Assembly: GCA_027294455.1 (NCBI GenBank)
Contig: JAPULZ010000191.1
Span: 1-35,808 of the forward strand
Reading direction: 5' to 3'
Source of the DNA: Gemmatimonadota bacterium
GTDB lineage: Bacteria > Gemmatimonadota > Gemmatimonadetes > Gemmatimonadales > GWC2-71-9
DNA length: 35,808 bases
Of this stretch, positions 8,510-16,930 are shown piece after piece. The notes beneath the pieces were generated by a model. It worked only from the letters and a program-made list of their open reading frames with translations. It was not told the origin of the DNA and made no database searches. A program made the translations under genes and the position numbers. Position 1 is the stretch's first letter; each line of letters begins with the position of its first letter.

Positions 8510-9232
8510 ATGACCGACCTCGTGGATACGGATGTCGCCAGGGTGCAACCCTCCACCAGCAAGACGCTCGTCGAGGTGCGCGATGTCACGAAGACGTACC
8601 ATCGAGGATCTGTAGAGATTCCCGTCTTGGCCGGAGTCAACTTCGACATGGCCGCCGGCGAGTTTCTCGCGTTGATGGGGCCATCGGGCAGCGGGAAGAC
8701 GACGATGCTCAATCTCGTCGCGGGCTTGGACTCCCCCACGTCGGGCAGCATCCTCGTGGACGGCGAAGATGTGACGAGGATGTCGGCCAGACAGCTTGCC
8801 ACATGGCGCGCGCGGCACGTGGGCTTCGTGTTTCAGTTTTACAACCTGCTTCCGGTCCTCACGGCGTTTCAGAATGTCGAGTTGCCACTTCTGCTCACGG
8901 ACCTGTCGAAGAAACAGCGCCGGGAGCATGTCATGACGGCCATGGAGGTCGTCGCGCTCACCGACCGCGTCGATCATTTCCCCAATCAACTCTCGGGCGG
9001 CCAGCAGCAGCGGGTCGGCATCGCGCGCGCCATCGTGAGCGACCCGACGATCATTCTGGCGGACGAGCCCACGGGCGATCTGGATGCCCAATCGGCGAAG
9101 GAGATCTTGACGCTGCTGCAACGGCTGAACCAGGAATTCCAAAAGACCATCATATTGGTCACCCACGACGCGCACGCGGCGGAGCGGGCCCACGCCATCA
9201 TGCATCTCGACAAGGGGGTGTTTACCCGATGA
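8510..9232 (+). CDS. ABC transporter ATPase, MacB/LolD type
   Basis: This 240-residue cytoplasmic ATPase powers the exporter formed with the neighbouring permeases. All motifs are intact: Walker A G-P-S-G-S-G-K-T (57-64), Q-loop Gln109, signature L-S-G-G-Q (161-165), Walker B I-I-L-A-D-E (181-186) and the switch His219. The sequence between the Q-loop and the signature (Y-N-L-L-P-V-L-T-A-F-Q-N-V) is typical of the LolD/MacB/FtsE group that works with FtsX-like permeases. The gene starts 31 bp after the adaptor, and its TGA overlaps the ATG of the first permease (ATGA, 9229-9232), which indicates translational coupling. Confidence 0.95.
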   Translation: MTDLVDTDVARVQPSTSKTLVEVRDVTKTYHRGSVEIPVLAGVNFDMAAGEFLALMGPSGSGKTTMLNLVAGLDSPTSGSILVDGEDVTRMSARQLATWRARHVGFVFQFYNLLPVLTAFQNVELPLLLTDLSKKQRREHVMTAMEVVALTDRVDHFPNQLSGGQQQRVGIARAIVSDPTIILADEPTGDLDAQSAKEILTLLQRLNQEFQKTIILVTHDAHAAERAHAIMHLDKGVFTR

Positions 9233-10368
9233 AATTCGCGCGCCTCGTGTGGGTGAACCTCATGCGGAACAAACGCCGCACGACCCTCACCACGCTCAGT
9301 GTCGCGGTCGCCTTGTTTCTCTTCAGCACGCTCCGGTCGGTCACCACGGCCTTCGATTCGGCGGCCAACGTGTTCAGTGAATCGCGGCTCATCACCCAAG
9401 CCGCCATGGGGATCACGTTTCCCCTGCCGCAGGCGTATCTGAACCGCCTGCAGGCGGTGGAAGGCGTGCGGTCGGTGTCGTGGGCCAACTGGTTCGGCGC
9501 GGTGTATGTCAAACCGGAAAATTTCTTCGCCCAGTTTGCCGTCGATGCCGAGAGTTATTTCCCCCTGTATCCGGAGGTCGGCGTCCCCGCGGAGCAGATG
9601 GAAGCCTTCATGGTGGAGCGCACGGCCGCGATCGTGGGTCGGCGGCTGGTGGAGCGGTTCGGGTGGAGCGTCGGCCAGACCGTGGTGTTGCAGGGCACGA
9701 TCGTTCCGGGCGACTGGGAGTTCACGATCCGCGGGATCTACACCCCCGAAGACGCCAGCTTCGGTGAGGAGACGTTCTATTTCCACTACGACTACTTCTA
9801 CGAGATGACGAACGGCCGGGCCGTCCCCGGCTGGTACATCCTGGGGCTCGGCCAACCCGATCGGGCGCCGGCCATCTCCGTCGAGATCGATGCCATGTTC
9901 GAGAACTCCAGCAATCCCACGAAGACCCAGACGGAGCGGGCCTTCCAGACGGGATTCATCACGATGTGGGGTAACGTAGGATTCTTGGTTCGCACGATCG
10001 GGATGGCGGTCTTCTTCGCCATCCTGCTCGTCGCCGCCAACACGATGATGATGGCGGCGCGGGAGCGGATCGGCGAGCACGCGGTGCTCAAGACCCTGGG
10101 ATTCCAGAACGGACATCTGTTCGGCATCGTGTTGGCCGAAGCCATGGTCATCACGCTAGTGGGCGGGAGCATCGGCATTCTTGGTGCCAAGGTGCTGTTT
10201 GGGCCGGGCAACCCCGTGAACAGCTTCATTCCCGGGTTTGCGGTGCTCCCCAGCACGATGGCGTTGGGATTCGGGTTTGCGCTGCTACTCGGTCTCGTGA
10301 GCGGCATCGTACCAGCGTGGCAAGCCGCGCGTTTGTCCGTGGTGCAAGCTCTTCGCCGGGTGGCCTAG
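9229..10368 (+). CDS. FtsX/MacB-like permease, first of a pair
   Basis: This 379-residue inner-membrane permease has an N-terminal cytoplasmic K-R-R-T-T boundary, one helix (about residues 20-40), a large periplasmic MacB-type core domain (about 45-255) and three C-terminal helices (about 260-375) with the family motif A-R-E-R-I-G-E-H-A-V-L-K-T-L-G. This is the four-helix FtsX topology. The start is fixed by the ATGA overlap with the ATPase gene; the reading frame is open further upstream, but only inside the ATPase gene. The next gene encodes a homologous permease, so the transporter is probably a heterodimer, as in LolCE, rather than a MacB homodimer. Confidence 0.92.
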   Translation: MKFARLVWVNLMRNKRRTTLTTLSVAVALFLFSTLRSVTTAFDSAANVFSESRLITQAAMGITFPLPQAYLNRLQAVEGVRSVSWANWFGAVYVKPENFFAQFAVDAESYFPLYPEVGVPAEQMEAFMVERTAAIVGRRLVERFGWSVGQTVVLQGTIVPGDWEFTIRGIYTPEDASFGEETFYFHYDYFYEMTNGRAVPGWYILGLGQPDRAPAISVEIDAMFENSSNPTKTQTERAFQTGFITMWGNVGFLVRTIGMAVFFAILLVAANTMMMAARERIGEHAVLKTLGFQNGHLFGIVLAEAMVITLVGGSIGILGAKVLFGPGNPVNSFIPGFAVLPSTMALGFGFALLLGLVSGIVPAWQAARLSVVQALRRVA

Positions 10369-10378
10369 GAGCACGCGC

Positions 10379-11542
10379 ATGAAGATTCCATTGATCTACA
10401 ACCTCCGGAGTCTCAAGGAGCGACCCGTGTCGACCGCTACGACGGCGGCCGGGATGGCGCTGGTGGTGGCCGTATTCGTGGCCATGATGGCGTTGTCCAA
10501 CGGCTTTCGCGCCGCGCTGGCTTCGACCGGCTCCGACGAGAACGTCTTGATGTTGCGGAAGGGCGCGCGTGCCGAGATGAACAGCGGATTGTCTCGCGAG
10601 TCCGCCAACATCATCGCGGCCATGCCCTTCGTTGCCCAGGACGAGAACGGCCGCCCGCTCGTGAGCGCCGAGACATTCGTCGTCATCACGCTGGAGCGGA
10701 CGGTGGGTGGGCTCGCCAACGTGGTCATCCGCGGCGTCAGCGAACAGGCCCTCAAGGTCCGCAAAGGGATCGAGATCGTAAAGGGACGGATGTTCCGGCC
10801 GGGAGCCACGGAGGTGATGGTCGGGCGCACCATGGCCGCGCGGTTTCCCAACACCGGTATCGCAGACAAGATCACGTTCGGCGGCCGCGACTGGACGGTC
10901 GTGGGGCACTTCACGGCCGACGGTTCATCCTTCGAATCAGAGGTGTGGGGCGAGAACGAGCAAATGATGCCGATCTTTCGGGGGGAGATCTTTCAGTCCA
11001 TCACGATCCGGCTAGCCGACCCGTCGGCTTTTGCGGGTGTGAAGCAAACCCTCGAGGAAGACCCGCGCCTGTCCGTCGACGCCCTGCAGGAACGGCAGTT
11101 TTACGAAAGCCAGTCGGTGCTACTCCATCAGATCTTGAATTTCATCGCGATTTTCGTTGCGGGCGTCATGGCGATCGGTGCCGTGTTCGGCGCCATCAAC
11201 ACGATGTACGCCGCGGTCTCATCGCGCTCGTCGGAGATCGCCGTCCTGCTCACCCTCGGCTTCAAGCCGTTCGACGTGCTCAGCTCGTTCATGGCGGAAG
11301 CCATCATGATCGCGTTGCTGGGAGGGGTGATCGGTTGCCTCATGGTACTCCCGATCAACGGGTTGATCACGAGCACGACCAACTGGGCGTCGTTCAGCGA
11401 AGTGGCGTTCGCGTTTCGCATCACACCCGCGTTGCTGCTGAACGGCCTTCTCTTTGCCACGGCCATGGGACTGATCGGAGGGTTCTTCCCGGCGCGGCGC
11501 GCGGCCAAGCAGGCCGTGGTCGACGCGATGCGTAACGTCTGA
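10379..11542 (+). CDS. FtsX/MacB-like permease, second of a pair
   Basis: This 387-residue permease has the same layout as its upstream neighbour: an N-terminal helix (about residues 20-40), a periplasmic domain (about 45-260) and three C-terminal helices. The family coupling segment reads S-S-R-S-S-E-I-A-V-L-L-T-L-G-F. It starts 10 bp after the first permease and has only weak residue-level similarity to it, which suggests an old duplication and a functional heterodimer. The substrate of the adaptor-ATPase-permease-permease system is not evident. Lipoproteins, lipids or toxic compounds are all known substrates of related systems. Confidence 0.9.
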   Translation: MKIPLIYNLRSLKERPVSTATTAAGMALVVAVFVAMMALSNGFRAALASTGSDENVLMLRKGARAEMNSGLSRESANIIAAMPFVAQDENGRPLVSAETFVVITLERTVGGLANVVIRGVSEQALKVRKGIEIVKGRMFRPGATEVMVGRTMAARFPNTGIADKITFGGRDWTVVGHFTADGSSFESEVWGENEQMMPIFRGEIFQSITIRLADPSAFAGVKQTLEEDPRLSVDALQERQFYESQSVLLHQILNFIAIFVAGVMAIGAVFGAINTMYAAVSSRSSEIAVLLTLGFKPFDVLSSFMAEAIMIALLGGVIGCLMVLPINGLITSTTNWASFSEVAFAFRITPALLLNGLLFATAMGLIGGFFPARRAAKQAVVDAMRNV

Positions 11543-11551
11543 CCCCGCGGC

Positions 11552-12415
11552 ATGGACATCCGACTGATCGCGTGTCCCTACGATCTGGGACACCGGGATG
11601 CAGGTATGGGTGCTGGCCCCAAGGCGTTCCTCGAACGCAGCGCGGAGCAGGTATTGCGGGACGCGGGGCATGGCGTCTCCGTGGTCACCGTCGAGGCGCC
11701 GGATGCGCAGTCCAACGAGATCGGTGCCGCGTTCGAGATCAACGCGCTGCTGGCCGCCGAGGTGCGCCATGCGTTCGGCTCGGGTGTGTTTCCCATCGTC
11801 CTGGCCGGCAACTGCAACCACTGCCTCGGCGCGGTGAGCGGGGTCGGCCTCGCCGAGCTGGGTGCCGTGTGGTTCGACGCCCATGGGGACTTTAACTCTC
11901 CCGACACGTCACGGAGCGGTTTCTTCGACGGCATGGCGCTGCACGTGGCCACGGGCAATTCCTGGCGCGCGGCGGCCGGGACCATTCCCGGCTTTCGCCC
12001 CCTCTCCGAGCGGAACGTGGCGCTGGCCGGTGTCCGGGATCTGGATGAGGCCGAGCGTGCGGCACTCGACGCGTCGTCGATCGTACTGGTGGAGGAGCCG
12101 GCGTTGCTCGATGCGGGCATCGAGGCCGGCCTGGCGCCTGCGCTGGATGCGGTCTCGAGCCGGATGCGCGACATCTACGTGCATGTGGACCTGGATGTGC
12201 TCGACCCCGCCATCGCGCCGATCAACGGCTATCAGCCCCCGGGCGGGTTGGATGTCTCCCAGCTCGTCGCCGCGCTGGAGATGGTCGGCCAGCGGTTTCA
12301 GGTGCGGGCGGCCGCGCTGGCCAGCTACGATCCGGCGTTCGACCCCGATGGCAAAGGCCTGGAAGCCGGACTGGAAGTCCTGAAAGCCTTTGGCGACATT
12401 GGCTGGGGCCCGTAG
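11552..12415 (+). CDS. Arginase/agmatinase-superfamily hydrolase
   Basis: This 287-residue cytoplasmic protein belongs to the ureohydrolase fold (arginase, agmatinase, formiminoglutamase). All six Mn-binding positions are recognisable: His90, Asp109-x-His111-x-Asp113 (D-A-H-G-D) and Asp213-x-Asp215 (D-L-D-V-L-D-P). The first motif is odd: the usual G-G-D-H-S is G-N-C-N-H-C here, so the metal His is kept but the flanking Asp is Asn. The C-terminal E-V-N-P segment that helps bind guanidino substrates is replaced by S-Y-D-P. Substrate is therefore unclear. It follows the second permease by 9 bp and is probably in the same operon. Confidence 0.82.
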   Translation: MDIRLIACPYDLGHRDAGMGAGPKAFLERSAEQVLRDAGHGVSVVTVEAPDAQSNEIGAAFEINALLAAEVRHAFGSGVFPIVLAGNCNHCLGAVSGVGLAELGAVWFDAHGDFNSPDTSRSGFFDGMALHVATGNSWRAAAGTIPGFRPLSERNVALAGVRDLDEAERAALDASSIVLVEEPALLDAGIEAGLAPALDAVSSRMRDIYVHVDLDVLDPAIAPINGYQPPGGLDVSQLVAALEMVGQRFQVRAAALASYDPAFDPDGKGLEAGLEVLKAFGDIGWGP

Positions 12416-12469
12416 TCCGTTCGTTCGATTGCTACAGGCTTGCCGTTCCTTAACCACCACAGATCGTGC

Positions 12470-14935
12470 ATGACTGAAACGGCCGCCAGTACCGGCTCCC
12501 ATCGCTCTCGCGCCCGCGTCGTGGTCGCGACGGCGGTTTTCGTGGGGACGGTCTATGCCGGTGGGTGGTCCGTCGGCCCCGCGCCGGCCTTGGGGCCGTT
12601 CTTGGATCCGGTCTCGGGCGTGTGGTCGGTGGCCCGGGCGGCGGTGCTGCCGGAGGAGTTTGCGGGGGCGATCCCCGGCCTCGCGTCGCAGGTCGAGGTG
12701 GTCTACGACCGGCGCGGCGTGCCCCATATCTGGGCGAGCACGGTCGAGGACGCCGTCCGCGCGCTGGGATTCGTCGTGGCGCGGGACCGGCTCTTTCAGC
12801 TGGAAATCCAGACCCGGGCCCCCCAGGGTACGCTCACCGAACTGGTGGGGCCGGCGGCCCTGGGATTGGACCGGCGCTCGCGCGCCCGGGGGCTCGCCCG
12901 GAGCGCGGAACGGGAGATGGCCGACCTGGAACCGGCGTCCGAGTCGTGGCGCTTGCTGCGCGCCTATGCCGAGGGCATCAACGCCTGGATCGACGGCATG
13001 CGCACCTCCGATCTCCCCTTCGAATACCACCTGCTGGGCGCGCGGCCTCGGCGGTGGGAGCCGGTGTACAGCGCCTACCTCGGCAAGCAGATGGCCTACA
13101 CCCTGGCCTACGGAACGCAGGACCTGTGGCGGCTGGATGTGGACGCCATGATCGGCAAACACGCCGCCGACGCGTTGTTTCCCCGGAATAGTCCCATGGT
13201 CGAGCCCATCGAGCCCAACGGCTCGCGCGAGCCCCGCTTTGCGTTCGTCGAGCCGCCACCCCCGGTCGCCACGCGTCAGGCACGGCAACTGCCCGTTGCC
13301 GGCGATGGTTCCGACGACCACGTGGTGGGCAGCAACAACTGGGCGGTGGCGCCGTGGAGAACGGCGGCGGGGGCCGCGTTGCTGAGTGGCGATCCCCATC
13401 TCGAGCTCACGCTCCCGTCGATTTGGTACGAAGTGCACATCGTCGTGCCTGGCGAGCTGGACATGCACGGCGTGACGCTACCCGGAGCGCCGTTGGTCGG
13501 CATCGGATTCACCCGCAGCGTGGCCTGGAGCTTGACCAACACGGGGGCCGACGTGCTCGACTACTACCGAGAGACCTTCGACGCGGTGGAGCGGCCCTCG
13601 GAGTATCTGGTGGACGGTGAGTGGCGCCGGCTCGAGCGCCGCGTGGAAGTATTTCGCGATCCACATGGGGCGACGCTCGCCACCGACACGGTGTACTACA
13701 CGCACCGGGGCCCCGTGAGGTTCACGGACGACGGCCCGCTGTCCATGCGCTGGACCATGCTCGAGTCGCCGACGAGCATCGTTGCGTTCTGGCATGCGGC
13801 GCAGGCGGCGAACGCCGACGAGTGGCTCGAGGCGATGGCCTCGTATCCGGGACCGGCCCAGAACGCGCTGGTCGCCGACACCGCGGGCAACATCGCCATC
13901 CGTTCCATCGGCCTCTATCCGATCCGGCCCGACAACGGCGACGGTCGCGTCATTCGAGACGGCAGCTCGAGCGCCAACGATTGGCAGGGCTATTGGCCCG
14001 TCAGCCAGTATCCGTTCGCGAAGAACCCCGACCAGGGCTTTCTGGCCTCCGCCAACCAACAGCCGGTGGATCCCGCGACGAACGACCGGTACCTCGGCGC
14101 GAACTGGGAAACCCCGTGGCGCGCCATGCGCATCAACCAACTCCTGCGCGCCGATTCGCAGGTGACTCCCGATGCGATGCGCCGCTACCAGACCGACCCC
14201 GGCAACGTGAAGGCCGACTGGTTCGTGCCAGCGTTCCTCGCTGCGGCGCGCAACGAACCCGACCTCGAAGATGCCGCGCACCTACTTGCGGATTGGGATA
14301 GACGCTACATCAAAGACAACGAGCGGGCGGTGCTCTTCGAGGAGGCGTTGAACGAGCTGGTGTATCGTACATGGGACGAATTGTATCTGCCGAGTGGGTC
14401 CCGCTTGGTGCGTATCCCGAGCATGGCGGTGCTGGCGGGGTTGCTCCGTTTTCCCGAGAGCATCTGGTGGGACGACACGCGGACCGGCGCCGTGCGCGAA
14501 ACGCGCGACGACGTCCTGGCGGCGAGCTTGCTGGCGGGATGGCAACAGGTGACGGAAGCGTACGGAAAACCCGCAGACGGCGGCTGGCGCTGGTCCGCCG
14601 TGCGCCATGCCAACATCTATCACTTGATAGGCTTTCCCGCCCTTTCCGAAATCGGGTTGGCGGTGCAGGGTGGGCCGGGCAATCTGAGTGCATCGTCCGG
14701 CAACGGACGTTTCGGCCCGAGCTGGCGGATGGTCGTGGAGTTGGGACCCGACGTGCGCGCCTGGGCGACGTATCCCGGCGGCCAATCCGGCAATCCCGCG
14801 AGTCGGTGGTACGTCGATCGTATCGAGCAGTGGGTTGCCGGCGAGCTGGATGCCGTGCTCTTCCCACGCAGTCGTGACGAGCTGTCCGGCGACGACGTCG
14901 CGGGAGTTCTCAAACTGGAGCCAGTGTCTCGATGA
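12470..14935 (+). CDS. Penicillin acylase-family Ntn hydrolase
   Basis: This 821-residue exported or membrane-anchored amidase precursor has a signal anchor at about residues 23-42. It continues with an alpha chain (about 70-250), a spacer, and a beta chain that should begin at Ser288 after self-cleavage: the V-G-S-N-N-W motif gives the family N-terminal S-N-x-W nucleophile sequence. The motif S-G-D-P-H-L (near 316) follows as expected. Relatives hydrolyse side-chain amides of beta-lactams, acyl-homoserine lactones or lipopeptides in the periplasm; the substrate here is unknown. I chose the ATG at 12470 over an in-frame TTG at 12440. Its stop overlaps the next gene (ATGA at 14932). Confidence 0.92.
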   Translation: MTETAASTGSHRSRARVVVATAVFVGTVYAGGWSVGPAPALGPFLDPVSGVWSVARAAVLPEEFAGAIPGLASQVEVVYDRRGVPHIWASTVEDAVRALGFVVARDRLFQLEIQTRAPQGTLTELVGPAALGLDRRSRARGLARSAEREMADLEPASESWRLLRAYAEGINAWIDGMRTSDLPFEYHLLGARPRRWEPVYSAYLGKQMAYTLAYGTQDLWRLDVDAMIGKHAADALFPRNSPMVEPIEPNGSREPRFAFVEPPPPVATRQARQLPVAGDGSDDHVVGSNNWAVAPWRTAAGAALLSGDPHLELTLPSIWYEVHIVVPGELDMHGVTLPGAPLVGIGFTRSVAWSLTNTGADVLDYYRETFDAVERPSEYLVDGEWRRLERRVEVFRDPHGATLATDTVYYTHRGPVRFTDDGPLSMRWTMLESPTSIVAFWHAAQAANADEWLEAMASYPGPAQNALVADTAGNIAIRSIGLYPIRPDNGDGRVIRDGSSSANDWQGYWPVSQYPFAKNPDQGFLASANQQPVDPATNDRYLGANWETPWRAMRINQLLRADSQVTPDAMRRYQTDPGNVKADWFVPAFLAAARNEPDLEDAAHLLADWDRRYIKDNERAVLFEEALNELVYRTWDELYLPSGSRLVRIPSMAVLAGLLRFPESIWWDDTRTGAVRETRDDVLAASLLAGWQQVTEAYGKPADGGWRWSAVRHANIYHLIGFPALSEIGLAVQGGPGNLSASSGNGRFGPSWRMVVELGPDVRAWATYPGGQSGNPASRWYVDRIEQWVAGELDAVLFPRSRDELSGDDVAGVLKLEPVSR

Positions 14936-15744
14936 GGCGGCGTGTCTTGCAAATTGTGGTGTTGAGCGCAGCGTTTGCGGTCACGACAATTGCCATAGGG
15001 TGGTTGGCGGTTCCGTTGTTGGCAGTCGTGTGGGGTGTCGTCGCGCGAGCCGAGCATCGTCCCGCCCAGGCGGCGGCACTCGGAGCCGCGCTCGGCTGGT
15101 CGTGGTTGCTCGGGTGGAACGCCGCCGTCGGGGAAGCTGGGGAACTCGCCCGTCGCGCCGGCGGCGTGTTCGGGCTGCCGGGTTTCGGCTTCGTGTTGTT
15201 GACGCCGGCCTATGCCTTGGTGATGGCCTGGGGGGCGGCGGCGGTGGCCGGTGCCGTTCGGGGACTGCGGACGCCCGGCCGTGTGAAGAACGACAGGGGA
15301 ACAGGAACGGCGTCGGATCCCGGCACGCGGCCCATGCTCACCGGCATCGTCGAGCTGGCGGGCCGCCCGTGGCAGCTTCGGGAAGAAAAGCGCACGGGGC
15401 CGCGGCCACAGATTTTCATCTTGTCCGACGCCGGCGTACCGGAAAACGAGATGCACGTTCGCCCATTGCCGGGTCATGAGATTTTCTCCATCGACGAGGT
15501 GCGGCGGTCGAGCGTCGACCCGGAAACGCGAACGTTTGCCGACGAAGAGGGTATTCTATGGGAGGCACGGATCATCCTCGGATCCGATGAGAACGGCAGC
15601 AAGCAGTTGATCAAGGTTCTGTCGTACCAAGCCCGCAAGGTGTTTGAGGAACCCTACCCGTTCGGCGATGGACTCGGACTCCGAACGGAGGACGAGCTAC
15701 GTCAAATCGTCGTGAACGCAAAGACCAAGGAGTGTAAGGAATAG
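14932..15744 (+). CDS. Hypothetical two-part membrane protein
   Basis: I do not recognise a named family for this 270-residue protein. Residues 1-115 form about four hydrophobic helices rich in Ala, Gly and Trp (for example L-G-W-S-W-L-L-G-W-N-A-A and V-F-G-L-P-G-F-G-F-V-L-L-T-P). A basic, low-complexity linker (about 116-133) follows, then a soluble domain (about 134-270) with mixed beta strands and a charged C-terminus. The linker DNA is less GC-rich than its surroundings and reads like former intergenic sequence, so the gene may be a fusion of two older ORFs. It overlaps the acylase gene by 4 bp and ends 1 bp before the next start, indicating tight operon membership. Confidence 0.75.
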   Translation: MRRRVLQIVVLSAAFAVTTIAIGWLAVPLLAVVWGVVARAEHRPAQAAALGAALGWSWLLGWNAAVGEAGELARRAGGVFGLPGFGFVLLTPAYALVMAWGAAAVAGAVRGLRTPGRVKNDRGTGTASDPGTRPMLTGIVELAGRPWQLREEKRTGPRPQIFILSDAGVPENEMHVRPLPGHEIFSIDEVRRSSVDPETRTFADEEGILWEARIILGSDENGSKQLIKVLSYQARKVFEEPYPFGDGLGLRTEDELRQIVVNAKTKECKE

Positions 15745-15745
15745 G

Positions 15746-16930
15746 ATGAAGGGTCAGATTGTGAAACATAGCTTGTGGGTCGCCGCGGCCGGCATGTTGG
15801 CGCTGGGGTGTGCCTCGGGGCGGGTGGCGGAAGACGTTGCCCCCGCCGGGCCGGCCATCGTGCAACCTGGCGATGGTTACGTGATGTACTATGTCGATGG
15901 CAGCGGCATCCGTGTGCGCGACACGGGCCGGGGCGTCGACAGTGCTCTCGTCGCCGGCGCGACGGATGTGCACGCCGAACCCTCTCCTGACCGCCGGCGC
16001 GTGGCCATGTCGTACCGGCGGGGCAATATGACGAACATCATCGTGGTCGATGGCGTGACCGGCCGCGTCTCGCGCGTGCATGGCGGCCCGGAAGGCGCCG
16101 AGTACACGTTCGCGTGGTCGGCCGCCGGCAACGTGCTGGGGATCGGCTACCGTGGCACGGAGACGGGGGGAATTCTCGTGTCGGACGGGAACGGGAACCT
16201 GCGCGACGTGGGTTGCACCGCCTCGAATCGGTTCGTGGTGTGGCGTGGCAATGGGGAGGCGGTGGTGAGCGACGATCGGAACATCTACACGATCAGCACG
16301 AACGATTGCAGCACCCTCGCGACCTTCCCGATGCAGGGCAAGAGCGACATCACCTACTCGCCCAACGGCAGCCGCGTCGCATTCCGTCGCGCCGGGTCCC
16401 TGTTTGTGGCCGAGTACGACGGCGCCAACGTCCAGCAAATTGCGGCGCCGCGCTCGAGCGCCGCCCACTTGCGCTGGTCGCCCGATAGCCGCCGCCTCGC
16501 GTTCGACGTGCAATCCCAGCAATTCGCCGACGTCACCCACATCGCGATCTACGATTTTGCCACCGGCCAGGCGACGTTCGACGCCGAGGAGCGGGCGCTC
16601 GGCATGCCGACGGACGCGCGAGCCTGCTGGTCGCCCGACGGAACCAGCATCGCCCACGAGCGGGCGTACCAGCGGACGGACGGCAGCGGCCAGGCCTATG
16701 TCCAACGGCAGAAGATCGTGCGGCCGGTACCGGGTTCCGACGAGAATGTGTTGCTGGAAGAGCTCGTCCGAGGCACGCCGGCGGAAGACCGCTGGCTCTG
16801 CCGCTGGATCGACGACCGGCATCTCGCGCTACAGTCCAACGGCGGGCCGCGGATCTACAACGTCGAGACGAGAACCGCGTACGAGTTGCCGCGGGCCGGT
16901 CGCTTGCTGTACGCCCGCGTGGTGAACTGA
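15746..16930 (+). CDS. PD40/TolB-like beta-propeller lipoprotein
   Basis: This 394-residue exported lipoprotein has a signal peptide and the lipobox L-A-L-G-C, with the lipidated cysteine at residue 22. The body contains repeated WD40-like PD40 units of the form Y-S-P-N-G-S-R-V-A-F, R-W-S-P-D-S-R-R-L-A-F and C-W-S-P-D-G-T-S-I-A, predicting a six- or seven-bladed propeller like the C-terminal half of TolB. No catalytic domain is attached, so a binding or scaffolding role at the envelope is likely. The gene starts 1 bp after the preceding stop, and its TGA shares one base with the ATG of the candidate selenoprotein gene. Confidence 0.8.
   Translation: MKGQIVKHSLWVAAAGMLALGCASGRVAEDVAPAGPAIVQPGDGYVMYYVDGSGIRVRDTGRGVDSALVAGATDVHAEPSPDRRRVAMSYRRGNMTNIIVVDGVTGRVSRVHGGPEGAEYTFAWSAAGNVLGIGYRGTETGGILVSDGNGNLRDVGCTASNRFVVWRGNGEAVVSDDRNIYTISTNDCSTLATFPMQGKSDITYSPNGSRVAFRRAGSLFVAEYDGANVQQIAAPRSSAAHLRWSPDSRRLAFDVQSQQFADVTHIAIYDFATGQATFDAEERALGMPTDARACWSPDGTSIAHERAYQRTDGSGQAYVQRQKIVRPVPGSDENVLLEELVRGTPAEDRWLCRWIDDRHLALQSNGGPRIYNVETRTAYELPRAGRLLYARVVN

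Noticed and set aside
8803..9228. N-terminal extension of the first permease into the ATPase gene
   Set aside because: The sequence is Arg/Gly-rich and non-homologous. The ATGA overlap at 9229 and the permease start motif set the true start.
11909..13468. 519-codon minus-strand open frame across the ureohydrolase and acylase genes
   Set aside because: Antisense shadow: it spans two well-supported plus-strand genes and shows no protein-like pattern.
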